Shown piece by piece: positions 1-8,372 of a DNA stretch of 64,000 nt. The stretch is from Dehalococcoidia bacterium. GTDB taxonomy: Bacteria; Chloroflexota; Dehalococcoidia; Bin125. Below the pieces are notes generated by a model. The model worked only from the letters and a program-made list of their open reading frames with translations, ran no database searches and had not been told where the DNA came from. The stretch spans positions 1-64,000 of the forward strand of contig JAJDWB010000001.1 in assembly GCA_022825855.1 (NCBI GenBank), in the 5' to 3' direction. The first letter of the stretch is position 1. Each line of letters opens with the position of its first letter. The position numbers were made by a program, and so were the translations under genes.

Positions 1-1176
1 GCGGGGACTGCCCGCTCCGGCCTCGGGCAGGGCCGCGCGGGGACTGCCCGCCGCGGTCCATCGCGGCTCCGGGCTCATCCCCGCGCTCGGCGCGCCCGGC
101 GGCCGGTAGACTCGCGCGCCGACCCGCGGCGGAGAGAGGTAGCGCCCCTGGGAGAGCGCGTCGCGGATCGCGCGCTGGACCAGCGCGAAGGCGAGCCCGG
201 GTTCGCGCAGCTTGACCTCGGTCTTGGCCGGGTGGATGTTCACGTCGACCGCCTCCGGCGGCACGGTCAGGCGGACCAGACAGAGCGGGAACGAGCCCGG
301 AGGCAGCCAATCGCGGTAGGCTTCCTGCACGGCGTAAGCCAGGCGGCGGTCCTGCACCGGCCGCCCGTTGACGAACAGCCTGAGGCCGTCGCGCGTGCGG
401 CGCGCGTCCTCGACCGCGCCGGCCAGTCCGTCCAGAGCGACCGCGCCGCGTTCGGAGCTCGACTTCAGCCTGAACGCCCCCTGGGCGGCGCGCTCGGTGA
501 AGACCGAGGCGGCCGCCGCGCGCAGCTGCGATTCCATGTCGGCGCCCGAGGCCTCGTGCTCGAGCGGCGCGCGGCCGTCCAGGGCCAGCCGCAGCGAGGC
601 CTCGGGCCGGGCCAGCACGGCGTCCGAGGCGACCCGCAGCAGCGCCGCGCGCTCGGACCTCGGTCCGGCCAGAAAGGCGCGGCGGGCGGGTTGATTGGCG
701 AACAGATCGTCCAACTCGACCGTCGTGCCCACCGCCCGCGCCGCCGGACGCACCTCGCCCGCGGCGCCGTCCTCGAACTCGATCGCCGCCGCCCGTTGCG
801 AGCCGGCCGCGCGGCTGACCATCCGCAGCCGCCCGGCCGCCGCCGCCATGGCCGGCAGCGCTTCGCCGCGAAAGCCGTAGCTGCCCAGCCGCGCCAGGTC
901 CTCGACCCGCTCCAGCTTCGAGGTCGCGTGGCGGCGGAAGGCGAGCGCCATCTGGTCTCGGGCGATGCCGCGCCCGTCGTCGTGCACACAGATCCGCTCC
1001 CGGCCCGCCCCCGAGATATCGACCCCGATCCGGCCCGCGCCGGCGTCGGCCGCGTTTTCGATCAGCTCCTTGAGCGCCGCCGCGGGCCGCTCGACCACCT
1101 CGCCCGCCGCGATCTGCGCCGCGACCGGATCGCTCAGTTCGCGGATCGGCCGCGGCTGGGTGCGTGCCGCGTTCAT
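1..1176 (-). CDS. mutL: DNA mismatch repair protein MutL, N-terminal part (cut by left edge)
   Basis: GHKL-family ATPase that couples MutS mismatch recognition to downstream repair. The visible 392 codons carry the N-terminal ATPase set in order: KELIENAADAGA (about residues 36-47), DDGRGI, ATSKLERVEDL and YGFRGEAL, then the MutL second subdomain with the NVHPAKTEVK motif. The reading frame is still open at base 1, so the proline/alanine-rich linker is only partly seen and the C-terminal dimerisation domain is missing. The ATG (1176-1174) overlaps the mutS stop as ATGA, indicating translational coupling and a mutS-mutL operon. In the linker a 14-bp unit, GCGGGGACTGCCCG, occurs twice 36 bp apart (1-14 and 37-50), matching a 12-residue linker repeat. 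Whether an endonuclease motif is present cannot be judged from this part. Confidence 0.95.
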   Translation of the reverse strand, partial: MNAARTQPRPIRELSDPVAAQIAAGEVVERPAAALKELIENAADAGAGRIGVDISGAGRERICVHDDGRGIARDQMALAFRRHATSKLERVEDLARLGSYGFRGEALPAMAAAAGRLRMVSRAAGSQRAAAIEFEDGAAGEVRPAARAVGTTVELDDLFANQPARRAFLAGPRSERAALLRVASDAVLARPEASLRLALDGRAPLEHEASGADMESQLRAAAASVFTERAAQGAFRLKSSSERGAVALDGLAGAVEDARRTRDGLRLFVNGRPVQDRRLAYAVQEAYRDWLPPGSFPLCLVRLTVPPEAVDVNIHPAKTEVKLREPGLAFALVQRAIRDALSQGRYLSPPRVGARVYRPPGAPSAGMSPEPRWTAAGSPRAALPEAGAGSPR

Positions 1177-4085
1177 GATCCCGCCTCCGCCATCTGGCCC
1201 AACGCCGCCCGACCCGTGGCCGGCTCCGCGCCGCGCTCCCCGGCCGTCCGCTCGCGCAACTCGGTGTGCGCCTGATCGCACAGGGCATAGAGCGCCGAAA
1301 TCGCCTCCAGCGGGGTCAACCCGTCCACGTCCAGGTCGGCCAGATCGCGCACGATCGGATGCAGCGGCGGCGGCATCAGCGTCAGCTGCGGCCCCGCCGG
1401 CGGCCCCGCCGGCAGCCCCGACGGCAGCTTGGCTGCGGACGCTGGACCGGCCGCGGCCGTCCGCTCCGGGCGCCCGGCCCGTTGTTCCTGTTCATAGCGC
1501 TCGAGCAGCAGCGCCGCCCGCTCGACCACGCGCTCGGGCAGCCCGGCCTGGCGCGCGACCTGGACCCCGTAGGAGCGATCGGCCGCGCCGGGAGCAACGC
1601 GGTAGGGAAAGATCAGCTCGCCCGCCGCCGTCTCCTCGACCTGGACCGCGGCGTTCTCGACCCTGCTCAGCTCGCCCGCGAGCGCGGTCAACTCGTGGAA
1701 GTGGGTGGCGAACAGCGTCCGCGGGCCGCGCTCGCCGCGACCGGCCAGCTCCTCCGCCACCGCCCGCGCGATCGCCATCCCGTCCCAGGTCGAGGTACCG
1801 CGGCCGATCTCGTCGAGCAGGACCAGCGAGCGCTCCGTCGCCCCATGCAGCAGGCGCGCCGTCTCCAGCATCTCGACCATGAACGTCGAGCGGCCCCGGG
1901 CCAGCTCGTCGTGCGCCCCGACCCGCGCGAAGATGCGGTCGATCAGGCCGACCCGGGCCCGCGCGGCGGGCACGAACGCGCCCGCCTGGGCCAGCACCGC
2001 GATCAGCGCCGCCTGGCGCAGGTAGGTCGACTTGCCGGCCATGTTGGGACCGGTGACCAGCATCAGCTGCGGCGCGCGCCGGCCGTCCGCGGCGAGGCGC
2101 GCGTCGTTGGGCACGAATCCGCCCTGGGCGGCGCGCGCCTCGACGATCGGGTGACGGCCGGACTCGATCACGAGTTCTGCCGAGTGATCGAGTTCCGGTC
2201 TGGTCCAGGCGCGCTCGGCCGCGACCGCGGCCAGGGCGCAGGCCGCGTCCAGCCGCGCCGCGGCGCCCGCCTGCAGGCGGACGGCGCCGGCTTCGCCCAG
2301 CAGGGCTGCGCGCAGCCGCTCGACCGCGGCCCGCTCGGCTTCGGCCAGTTCCTCCTCCGCCTGCTCGAGCTCCGCCGCCACGGCGCGCAGGCGCGGTTCG
2401 GTGAAGCGTTCCCGGTCGCGCAGCGACTGCCGCCGCTCCCAGCTCTCGGGCGCGCGCGCGGCCTGTCCCCGGCTCAGCTCGATCTGGTAGCCGAAGGTGC
2501 GGTGATAGCCGATCGTCGCCCCGGCGATGCCCGATTCCTCGCGCAGCGTCGCCTCGAGCGCCGCCAGCCGTTCGCGGCAGCGGTCGGCCCGGGCGCGCGC
2601 GCGGTCGACGTCGGCGTCCACGCCCGCGCAGACGACGCCGCGTCCGAACTCGGCCGGCGGTTGCTCGGGCAGGGCCTCGAGCAGCCGCCGCGCCGCCTCC
2701 GGCGCCGGCCCCAGCGAGGCCGCCAGCCGGCCCAGCGCCGCCTCGGGCGCGCTGGGATGATTGGTGCGCGTCGCCTCTGCCGGTGCGGCTGTCTCGTCCG
2801 CCCGTGCGTCTCCGGTCTCGGGCGCGCTCTCGACGATCAGCCGCCCCAGGCGCTCCGCCTCGATCAGTCCGGCCCCCAGCGCGCGCAATTCGGCCGGCGC
2901 CGCCAGCGCCGAGGCGGTGCGGCCCAGCAGCCGCTCCGGGTCGCCGACGCCGCGCAGCCCCGAGGTCAGGGCCCGCCTGAGCGCCGGACGCTCATAGAGC
3001 GCCTCGACCCGGTCCAGCCGCCGGCCAATCCGTTCGAGGTCGAGCAGCGGCGCCGCCAGCGCCGCCCGCAGCCAGCGCCGGCCGGGCGCCGTGGCGCAGC
3101 GATCGAGCGAGCCCATCAGCGTCTCCCCCGCTCCTCCGTCCGCCTCGACGATGCCCAGGGCGCGCCCCGTGGCCCGGTCCCAGCCCAGCCGCGAGGCCGC
3201 GTCCAGCCAGACCGGCGGGGCGAGGTGCCGCAGCCCGGGCCCGGCCTGCGGCGCAGCCCCGCCCTCCGCCGTGCCGGCGTCTGCCTCGGGCAGGGCTCGG
3301 CGCAGGTAGGCCAACAACGCTCCCAGCGCCCGCAGCGCCGCAGCGTTCGGCTCCAGCCCGAACGCCTCGGCCGGCGCCGCGAACTGACGCGCCACGGCCC
3401 GCCGCGCCCGCTCGCTGCCGAACTCGTGCGCCGGCCGGAGGGTCAGCGCCGGCGCCCCCGGCTCGGCGGCCCGACCGAGCCCGGCGGCCGTCTCCTCGTC
3501 CGAATCGGCCAGGATCAACTCGCGCGCGCCCAGCCCGGCCAGTTGATCCGCCGCCCGCTCCCACAGGGCCGGCGCTCCCGCCTCGGCGTCTTCGGCCTCG
3601 GCTGGCAGTTCGACCAGATGGCAGGACCCGGTCGTGATGTCGGCCGCGGCGATGCCCAGCCGCAGGCCGCCGCGGCCGCGCTCGACCCAGAGGGCGGCGC
3701 AGGCCGACGCCTCGCCCGCCTCCAGCAGGGCCGGCTCCAGCGCCGTGCCCGGCGAGACCACGCGGACGACACCGCGGCGGACCAGTTGGCGCGAGGCCGA
3801 GGGACGCTCGAGCTGCTCGCAGATCGCCACCCGGTGGCCGCGGCCAACCAGCCGGGCCAGGTGGCCCTCGACCGAGCGCACCGGTACCCCGGCCAGGGGC
3901 GATCGCAGCCCGCCGCCCATCGGCTTCGAGGTCAGCGCGATGTCCAGCTCCGAGGCGACCAGCTTGGCATCCTCGTCGAACGTCTCGTAGAAGTCGCCCA
4001 AACGGAAGAACAGGATCGCGTCGGGATAGCGCGCCTTAAGCTCCAGATACTGGCGTCTGACCGGTGTCACCCTGCCCATGCCCAT
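1173..4085 (-). CDS. mutS: DNA mismatch repair protein MutS
   Basis: Mismatch-recognition ATPase, 970 residues, longer than the roughly 850 usual for MutS because of Ala/Pro/Gly-rich insertions. The mismatch-wedging F-x-E motif is present as FYE (residues 32-34) in the N-terminal domain, which marks a mismatch-repair MutS rather than MutS2. The C-terminal ATPase has the Walker A GPNMAGKSTYLRQ, Walker B LVLLDEIGRGT and a downstream ATHFHEL motif. Two in-frame ATGs lie 6 bp apart (4085 and 4079); a GAGG about 8 bp upstream fits the second better, so the true start may be 4079. It is upstream of mutL with a 4-bp overlap, the standard repair operon. A second MutS-family gene (mutS2) lies at 29.0 kb. 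Confidence 0.96.
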   Translation of the reverse strand: MGMGRVTPVRRQYLELKARYPDAILFFRLGDFYETFDEDAKLVASELDIALTSKPMGGGLRSPLAGVPVRSVEGHLARLVGRGHRVAICEQLERPSASRQLVRRGVVRVVSPGTALEPALLEAGEASACAALWVERGRGGLRLGIAAADITTGSCHLVELPAEAEDAEAGAPALWERAADQLAGLGARELILADSDEETAAGLGRAAEPGAPALTLRPAHEFGSERARRAVARQFAAPAEAFGLEPNAAALRALGALLAYLRRALPEADAGTAEGGAAPQAGPGLRHLAPPVWLDAASRLGWDRATGRALGIVEADGGAGETLMGSLDRCATAPGRRWLRAALAAPLLDLERIGRRLDRVEALYERPALRRALTSGLRGVGDPERLLGRTASALAAPAELRALGAGLIEAERLGRLIVESAPETGDARADETAAPAEATRTNHPSAPEAALGRLAASLGPAPEAARRLLEALPEQPPAEFGRGVVCAGVDADVDRARARADRCRERLAALEATLREESGIAGATIGYHRTFGYQIELSRGQAARAPESWERRQSLRDRERFTEPRLRAVAAELEQAEEELAEAERAAVERLRAALLGEAGAVRLQAGAAARLDAACALAAVAAERAWTRPELDHSAELVIESGRHPIVEARAAQGGFVPNDARLAADGRRAPQLMLVTGPNMAGKSTYLRQAALIAVLAQAGAFVPAARARVGLIDRIFARVGAHDELARGRSTFMVEMLETARLLHGATERSLVLLDEIGRGTSTWDGMAIARAVAEELAGRGERGPRTLFATHFHELTALAGELSRVENAAVQVEETAAGELIFPYRVAPGAADRSYGVQVARQAGLPERVVERAALLLERYEQEQRAGRPERTAAAGPASAAKLPSGLPAGPPAGPQLTLMPPPLHPIVRDLADLDVDGLTPLEAISALYALCDQAHTELRERTAGERGAEPATGRAALGQMAEAGS

Positions 4086-4095
4086 AGCCTCAGAC

Positions 4096-4111
4096 TACAC
4101 GATACCGTGTA
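4096..4111. promoter_or_regulatory. Inverted repeat upstream of mutS (possible operator)
   Basis: Perfect 6-bp arms TACACG and CGTGTA separated by ATAC, 10 bp upstream of the mutS start. The 178-bp gap 4086-4263 between mutS and the 3' end of the nuoF-like gene has no other convincing structure. The position suits an operator or promoter element for mutS-mutL. No regulator can be assigned. Confidence 0.3.
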
Positions 4112-4263
4112 CGCGCACAAGCGCGAACCGTTGATCGGTACAGGCAGGTTATCAATATCAGGGCCTGGGCGCGACGATTCGCAGCCTGATCCGTGGGCAG
4201 AGCCGGCGATCTGTGGACAACGGCGCCGATCGCGCGAACGGGTCAGCGCCCGGCCGAGGGCGC

Positions 4264-6204
4264 TCAAACGACCGAGAGCGTGGCCAGGAAGCGGTCCTCG
4301 ACCCGGATCGCCTCGGGCGCGATCTCGCGGCAGACGTCGCAGTGGATGCAGGCCGGCTGGTCGATCCGCCACTCGCCGGGGTCTTCGGCGGGTGCGTCCG
4401 AGTCCTCGTCGGCCGCCGCCTCGTCTCTCTCGGCCGTCGGCGCGCGCTGGATGCAGGCCGTGGGACAGAGCGCGGCCGCCTGCTCGAGACGCGGGTCGGA
4501 CGGGTCGGCGATCAGATAGCGGGTCAGGCCGGGCGCGACCCGGGCCGGATCGCGTTTCTCGGCGATGTGCGTGTCCAGTTCGTCGCGGAAGTAGTTGACC
4601 AGCCCGCGCACGGCGTAGGGCGTGAACTGGCCGTGCAGGCAGTTGGCGTTCTGCAGGGTCTGGTCGATCACCCCGATCCGCTCCAGGTCCTCCGCCCGGC
4701 CGTCGCCGTGCATGATCCGCTCCAGCACTTCGACCAGCCGCTGCGAGCCGCCGTGGCAGGTCGTGCAGCGGCCGCAGGATTCGTCCTCGCAGAACTCGGA
4801 GAAGTACTTGGTCAGGTCGACCGCCGATGCGCGCTCGTCGAACAGGATCAGCCCGCCCGAGCCCAACAGCACGCCGCGCTCGGTGAAGGGCGGACGCTCA
4901 AGCCGCAGCCCCAGATCGTCGGCCGAGAGCAGGCCGCCCAGCGGGCCGCCGGGCTGGATGCCCTTGGGCGCGTAGCCCTCGGGCGGACCGCCGCCGCAGC
5001 CCAGTAGCAGTTCGTCCATGCCCATGCCGAAGGGCACCTCGAGGATGCCGGGGCGCGCCAGCGCGCCAGAGATCGAGAACATCTTGGTGCCCGGGTCCGA
5101 TTCGGTGCCGTGCTCGCGGTACCAGTTGGCGCCGTGCTGCACGATCAAGGGCACGTTGGCGTAGGTTTCGGTGTTGTTCACATTCGAGGGTTCGGAGAAG
5201 ACGCCCTTCTGGGCGGGGAAGGGCGGGCGAATCTTGGGCATCCCGCGGATGCCCTCGACCGAGGCGATCAGGCCGGTCTCCTCGCCGCAGACGTAGGAGC
5301 CCGCGCCGCGCGTCACTTCCAGATCGAAGCTGAAGTCGGTGCCCAGAATCCCGTCGCCCAGCAGACCGCGCTCGCGCGCCTGCTCGATCGCCAGCTCCAT
5401 CCGCGCGATCGAGAGCGGATATTCGTCGCGGATGTAGATGAATCCGTAGTCCGAGCCGGTCGCCTTGCCGGCGATCGCCATGCCCTCGATCACCAGATGC
5501 GGGTCGGATTCCATCAGCACGCGGTTGACGAAGGCGCCCGGATCGCCCTCGTCGGCGTTGCAGACCAGGTACTTGGTCGGTCCGGGCGCGCCCAGCAAGA
5601 ACTTCCACTTCTGCCCGGCGGGAAAGCCGCCGCCGCCGCGGCCGCCGACGCCGGCGGCCAGGACCAGGTCGCAGATCGCCATCGGCTCCATCCCGATCGC
5701 CCGGTCCAGCGCCTCGTAGGCGCCCTCGGCGATCGCCTCGTCCAGCGACTCCGGATCGATTACGCCCATCACCCGCATCAGGCGCCGCTGCTGGGGCGCC
5801 CAGAAGGGATGCTCGGCCAGCGCGGGCACACCGGCCGCCGGCGTGCGCGCGCCGATCAGCCAGGGCTCGGCCTCCTCGGCCGGATTGCCGCCCAGCGCGG
5901 CCCGCAGGAACTCGGCGGCGTCCTCGGGCCGGACCGGTCCGTAGACCACGGCTCCCCCGCCCATCGTGGCGGGGCGCTCGATCTCGACCACCGGCTCCAG
6001 CCAGGAGAGTCCCAGCGTGCCCACGCGGATCAGCTCGGCGTCGTGCTCGGCCGCCAGCGGTTCCAGCGCTTCCCAGAGCCGGTCGGCTTCGGCCGCGATC
6101 GAGGAAGTCGACAGGTCGACCCGGACCAGCGGCCGCTGGGGCGCGCGGCGCGGGGCGGCGCTCAGCTCGGCGGCTTCGCGCAGTTCGTCGTAGGCGCTGC
6201 TCAT
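4264..6204 (-). CDS. nuoF: NuoF-like NADH:acceptor oxidoreductase subunit with C-terminal ferredoxin-type domain
   Basis: 646-residue flavoprotein subunit of the NuoF/HoxF/FdhB type that would oxidise or reduce NAD(H) with FMN. Visible in order: an N-terminal thioredoxin-like segment, the nucleotide/FMN motif GRGGGGFPAGQKW, NADEGDPGAF, the SLBB region, the N3 [4Fe-4S] motif ESCGRCTTC with a distal Cys in NANCLHG, and a C-terminal region with CPTAC and CIHCDVC that could hold one further Fe-S cluster. In the N-terminal domain the cysteines that normally bind a [2Fe-2S] cluster are gone: GTLGLSWLEP stands where relatives have GCxGLCxLEP. The last ferredoxin motif also lacks the fourth Cys (REIAP rather than a CP ending). 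The start overlaps the nuoE stop as ATGA. No catalytic partner (formate dehydrogenase, hydrogenase or complex I) is in the window, so its redox partner is unknown. Confidence 0.85.
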   Translation of the reverse strand: MSSAYDELREAAELSAAPRRAPQRPLVRVDLSTSSIAAEADRLWEALEPLAAEHDAELIRVGTLGLSWLEPVVEIERPATMGGGAVVYGPVRPEDAAEFLRAALGGNPAEEAEPWLIGARTPAAGVPALAEHPFWAPQQRRLMRVMGVIDPESLDEAIAEGAYEALDRAIGMEPMAICDLVLAAGVGGRGGGGFPAGQKWKFLLGAPGPTKYLVCNADEGDPGAFVNRVLMESDPHLVIEGMAIAGKATGSDYGFIYIRDEYPLSIARMELAIEQARERGLLGDGILGTDFSFDLEVTRGAGSYVCGEETGLIASVEGIRGMPKIRPPFPAQKGVFSEPSNVNNTETYANVPLIVQHGANWYREHGTESDPGTKMFSISGALARPGILEVPFGMGMDELLLGCGGGPPEGYAPKGIQPGGPLGGLLSADDLGLRLERPPFTERGVLLGSGGLILFDERASAVDLTKYFSEFCEDESCGRCTTCHGGSQRLVEVLERIMHGDGRAEDLERIGVIDQTLQNANCLHGQFTPYAVRGLVNYFRDELDTHIAEKRDPARVAPGLTRYLIADPSDPRLEQAAALCPTACIQRAPTAERDEAAADEDSDAPAEDPGEWRIDQPACIHCDVCREIAPEAIRVEDRFLATLSVV

Positions 6205-6782
6205 CGGCCCGTCCCCTCCGCTGCCTCGTCGGCGGCCTCAGGCGCATGCGCCGCCCCGTAGACCTGTTCGGCCTCGACGAACGTGGCCGGCGCGATCTTG
6301 ATCGGCCGCTCGGGCCAGTCGATCGGATCCTCGCCCGCCTTCAGCCGGCGGGCCAGCTTGACCGAGTCGACCATCGTCAGCGGGCCGACCACGCGGCCGT
6401 TGACCCAGACCATCGGCGCCCGTTCGCAAGTGCCGTTGCACTGGCCCAGCCAGAGCCCCAGTTCGTCGTCCTCGGTGTTCTCGCCCAGCCGGCAGCCGAA
6501 CTCGGCCTCGAAAATGCGGCGGATTCTGTCACCGCCGACGACCCGGCAGGAAGGACCCGAGCACCAGGTCACCAGGGTGTCGGGCGGGGGCGAATGGCGG
6601 AACTCGGCGTAGAACGTGGCCGGTCCGTAGACCTGGGCTTCGGTGACCCGCAGGTGACGCGCGATCAGGCGGATCGCGTCGCGGGAGATCCAGCCCAACT
6701 CCTCCTGCGCCAGATGCAGGGCGCGCAGCATCTCGCCCTGCTGGCGCGGCAGCTGCTCAAGCAGACCGGCAAAGCGTTCCAT
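6201..6782 (-). CDS. nuoE: NuoE-like [2Fe-2S] thioredoxin-fold subunit
   Basis: 193 residues with the NuoE fold: an N-terminal helical part (QEELGWIS followed by VYGPATFYAEF) and a thioredoxin-like domain with the four cluster ligands as CSGPSC (C-x4-C) and CNGTC (C-x3-C). It normally carries one [2Fe-2S] cluster and passes electrons to or from the FMN subunit. The ATG at 6782-6780 was chosen because MERFAGLL matches the usual NuoE N-terminus. It is translationally coupled to the following nuoF-like gene (ATGA). A threefold 11-bp tandem repeat lies about 50 bp upstream of the start and may control the pair. Confidence 0.88.
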   Translation of the reverse strand: MERFAGLLEQLPRQQGEMLRALHLAQEELGWISRDAIRLIARHLRVTEAQVYGPATFYAEFRHSPPPDTLVTWCSGPSCRVVGGDRIRRIFEAEFGCRLGENTEDDELGLWLGQCNGTCERAPMVWVNGRVVGPLTMVDSVKLARRLKAGEDPIDWPERPIKIAPATFVEAEQVYGAAHAPEAADEAAEGTGR

Positions 6783-6833
6783 CCCTGCTCCCGTCGCTCT
6801 GGCGCACTGCTCGCATGCTATCCGCGCGTCCAA

Positions 6834-6866
6834 TTGGGAACAAGTTGCGAACAAGTTGGGAACAAG
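6834..6866. repeat. Three tandem 11-bp repeats upstream of nuoE-nuoF
   Basis: TTGGGAACAAG (6834-6844), TTGCGAACAAG (6845-6855) and TTGGGAACAAG (6856-6866) follow one another without spacers; only one base differs. The 11-bp period is about one helical turn, so a protein could bind all three copies on the same face. The array sits between the nuoE start (6782) and the end of the SMP-30 gene (6887), where the promoter of the minus-strand nuoE-nuoF pair is expected. Confidence 0.6.
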
Positions 6867-6886
6867 CGGCCTGCCGCCGAGCGAGG

Positions 6887-7807
6887 TCAGGCGTTGTAGT
6901 GCAGGCGCAGGCCGGGACGCGGCCACTCGCACGAGATCAGCCGGCCCGTGGTCGAGAGCGTGATGTAGGCGGTGCGCAGCTCCGGCCCGCCGAAACAGAT
7001 GTTGGTCGTCAGCGGGTCGTCGCCCACGGCGACGTGCTCGACCGCGCCGGTGGACGGGTCGATCACGGTGACGCCGCCCGGTCCGATCGTGGCCACGCAG
7101 ACGTTGCCCGATTCCTCCAGCGCGAGCGAGTCGAAGAGCGTGTAGCCGCCGGCGTTGGCGACGAACGATTGGAAGCCCGCAGCCGCGTTGTCCTGGGCGA
7201 GCACGCCGGGTTCGGCGATCTCCCAGCCGAACAGCCGCCCGGTGGGCGTCTCGGCGATATAGACGTGGCTGTCGCCCGGGGCCAGGCCGACGCCGTTGGC
7301 GCCGCCCGGGATCGGGAAGACGGCGCGCGAGATGTGATTGCCGTCGGTCGTCGCGTAGTAGAGCGCGCCCAGGTCGCGGTCGAACTCGCGGTTCTTGCCC
7401 AGGTCGGAGAACCAGAAGCCGCCGGCGGCGTCGAAGACGATATCGTTCGGGCCCTTGAGCGGAGTCCCGTCGCACTCGGTGTAGACGGTCTCGACCGCGC
7501 CGGTCTCGATGTTGACGCGCTGGATCGAGCCGGTGGTGTAGTCCCGCGCCTGTCCTGAGGGCAGCAGGCGGCCGCCGGCGCGGCTCCATTCGAAGCCGCC
7601 GTTGTTCGTGATCCAGACATGCCCGTCGGGGCCCACGGCGGCGCCGTTGGGTCCGCCGCCGGTCTCGGCCACGACCTCGACCCGGCCCTCCGTCGTGACG
7701 CGCGAGAGCGTGCCGCGCGCGATCTCGGTGAGGATGACCGAGCCGTCGTCCATGGCGATCGGGCCCTCGGGAAACTCCAGCCCCGAGGCCAGCTCGACGA
7801 AATCCAT
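6887..7807 (-). CDS. SMP-30/gluconolactonase/LRE family protein
   Basis: 306-residue six-bladed beta-propeller of the SMP-30/gluconolactonase family, which hydrolyses sugar lactones or related esters with one divalent metal. The usual metal ligands appear as the Glu in LEFPEGP, the Asn in KGPNDIVFD and the Asp in LFDSLALEE. Repeated GPDGHVWIT-, GGFWFSDLG- and SHVYIAETPTG-like strands mark the blades. There is no signal peptide, so it is probably cytoplasmic. It lies 40 bp downstream of a small unknown gene on the same strand. The substrate is not predictable from sequence. Confidence 0.85.
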   Translation of the reverse strand: MDFVELASGLEFPEGPIAMDDGSVILTEIARGTLSRVTTEGRVEVVAETGGGPNGAAVGPDGHVWITNNGGFEWSRAGGRLLPSGQARDYTTGSIQRVNIETGAVETVYTECDGTPLKGPNDIVFDAAGGFWFSDLGKNREFDRDLGALYYATTDGNHISRAVFPIPGGANGVGLAPGDSHVYIAETPTGRLFGWEIAEPGVLAQDNAAAGFQSFVANAGGYTLFDSLALEESGNVCVATIGPGGVTVIDPSTGAVEHVAVGDDPLTTNICFGGPELRTAYITLSTTGRLISCEWPRPGLRLHYNA

Positions 7808-7847
7808 TACGGTCTGCTTTCCAGAAGTCGGTACGTCAGGGCCGATC

Positions 7848-8237
7848 CTAACCGCTCTCGGCGGGCGGCGTCTGCAGGTAGTAGGTGCGGCGCTCGCGCG
7901 GGCCGATGATGTGATCGATGCAGAGAGCGAGCTGCGCCTGCTCGGGCATGCGCAGCACGACCTGAGGATTGGTGCGCAGGAGCGGCTCGAGCGCGCCTTG
8001 CGGCTGGACCTGGCTGACCTCGACCGCGTAGGTGTCGGCCGGCAGCGAGGCCGGGCGCGGTCTGACTACCGCGCGGGCCAGGAGCGCGCCCGACGGCGTC
8101 AGGATGGTGCAGGCGACCGCTCGCGGCGCGGCCTCGGCCGGCGCCGCGTGGGCGTGTCGTTCGTCGATGCCGGCGGCGTCGCGCTCGGCCAACCAGGGAA
8201 CCGGCGCCGCCGCGGGCGCCGCAGATGTCGTGACCAT
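7848..8237 (-). CDS. Hypothetical protein, 129 aa
   Basis: Not recognised. The first 40 residues are Ala/Pro/His-rich and probably disordered; the remainder (from about RAVACTILTPSG to the end) reads as a compact beta-rich domain ending in a YYLQT strand. The ATG at 8237 is preceded by AGAGGG at a reasonable spacing, while the longer open frame upstream has no initiation signal. It could be co-transcribed with the SMP-30-like gene 40 bp downstream and is divergent from the SDR at 8373. Confidence 0.55.
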   Translation of the reverse strand: MVTTSAAPAAAPVPWLAERDAAGIDERHAHAAPAEAAPRAVACTILTPSGALLARAVVRPRPASLPADTYAVEVSQVQPQGALEPLLRTNPQVVLRMPEQAQLALCIDHIIGPRERRTYYLQTPPAESG

Positions 8238-8372
8238 CAAACCCTCTGTCCAGGAGGACCGCCCGTCCAACCGCCAATACTGCTTTAGCAAGGTTTCGCT
8301 CGTTCCGTCAAGTCGGCGGGCGCCTTGTATCCTGCCTGCTGAACCAACTGCTTCCGGAAAGGACCCAGAGTC

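Noticed and set aside
1266-4598. Very long open frame on the plus strand opposite mutS
   Set aside because: It is rich in Arg, Gly, Gln and His with no domain, mirrors mutS codon structure in GC-rich DNA and has no ribosome-binding site. The same holds for other long antisense frames, for example 17774-20968 opposite the ThDP enzyme and amidase.
6834-6866. Short tandem repeats as a CRISPR array
   Set aside because: The 11-bp units abut with no spacers and no cas genes are near; the same applies to the 10-bp units near 10.25 kb.
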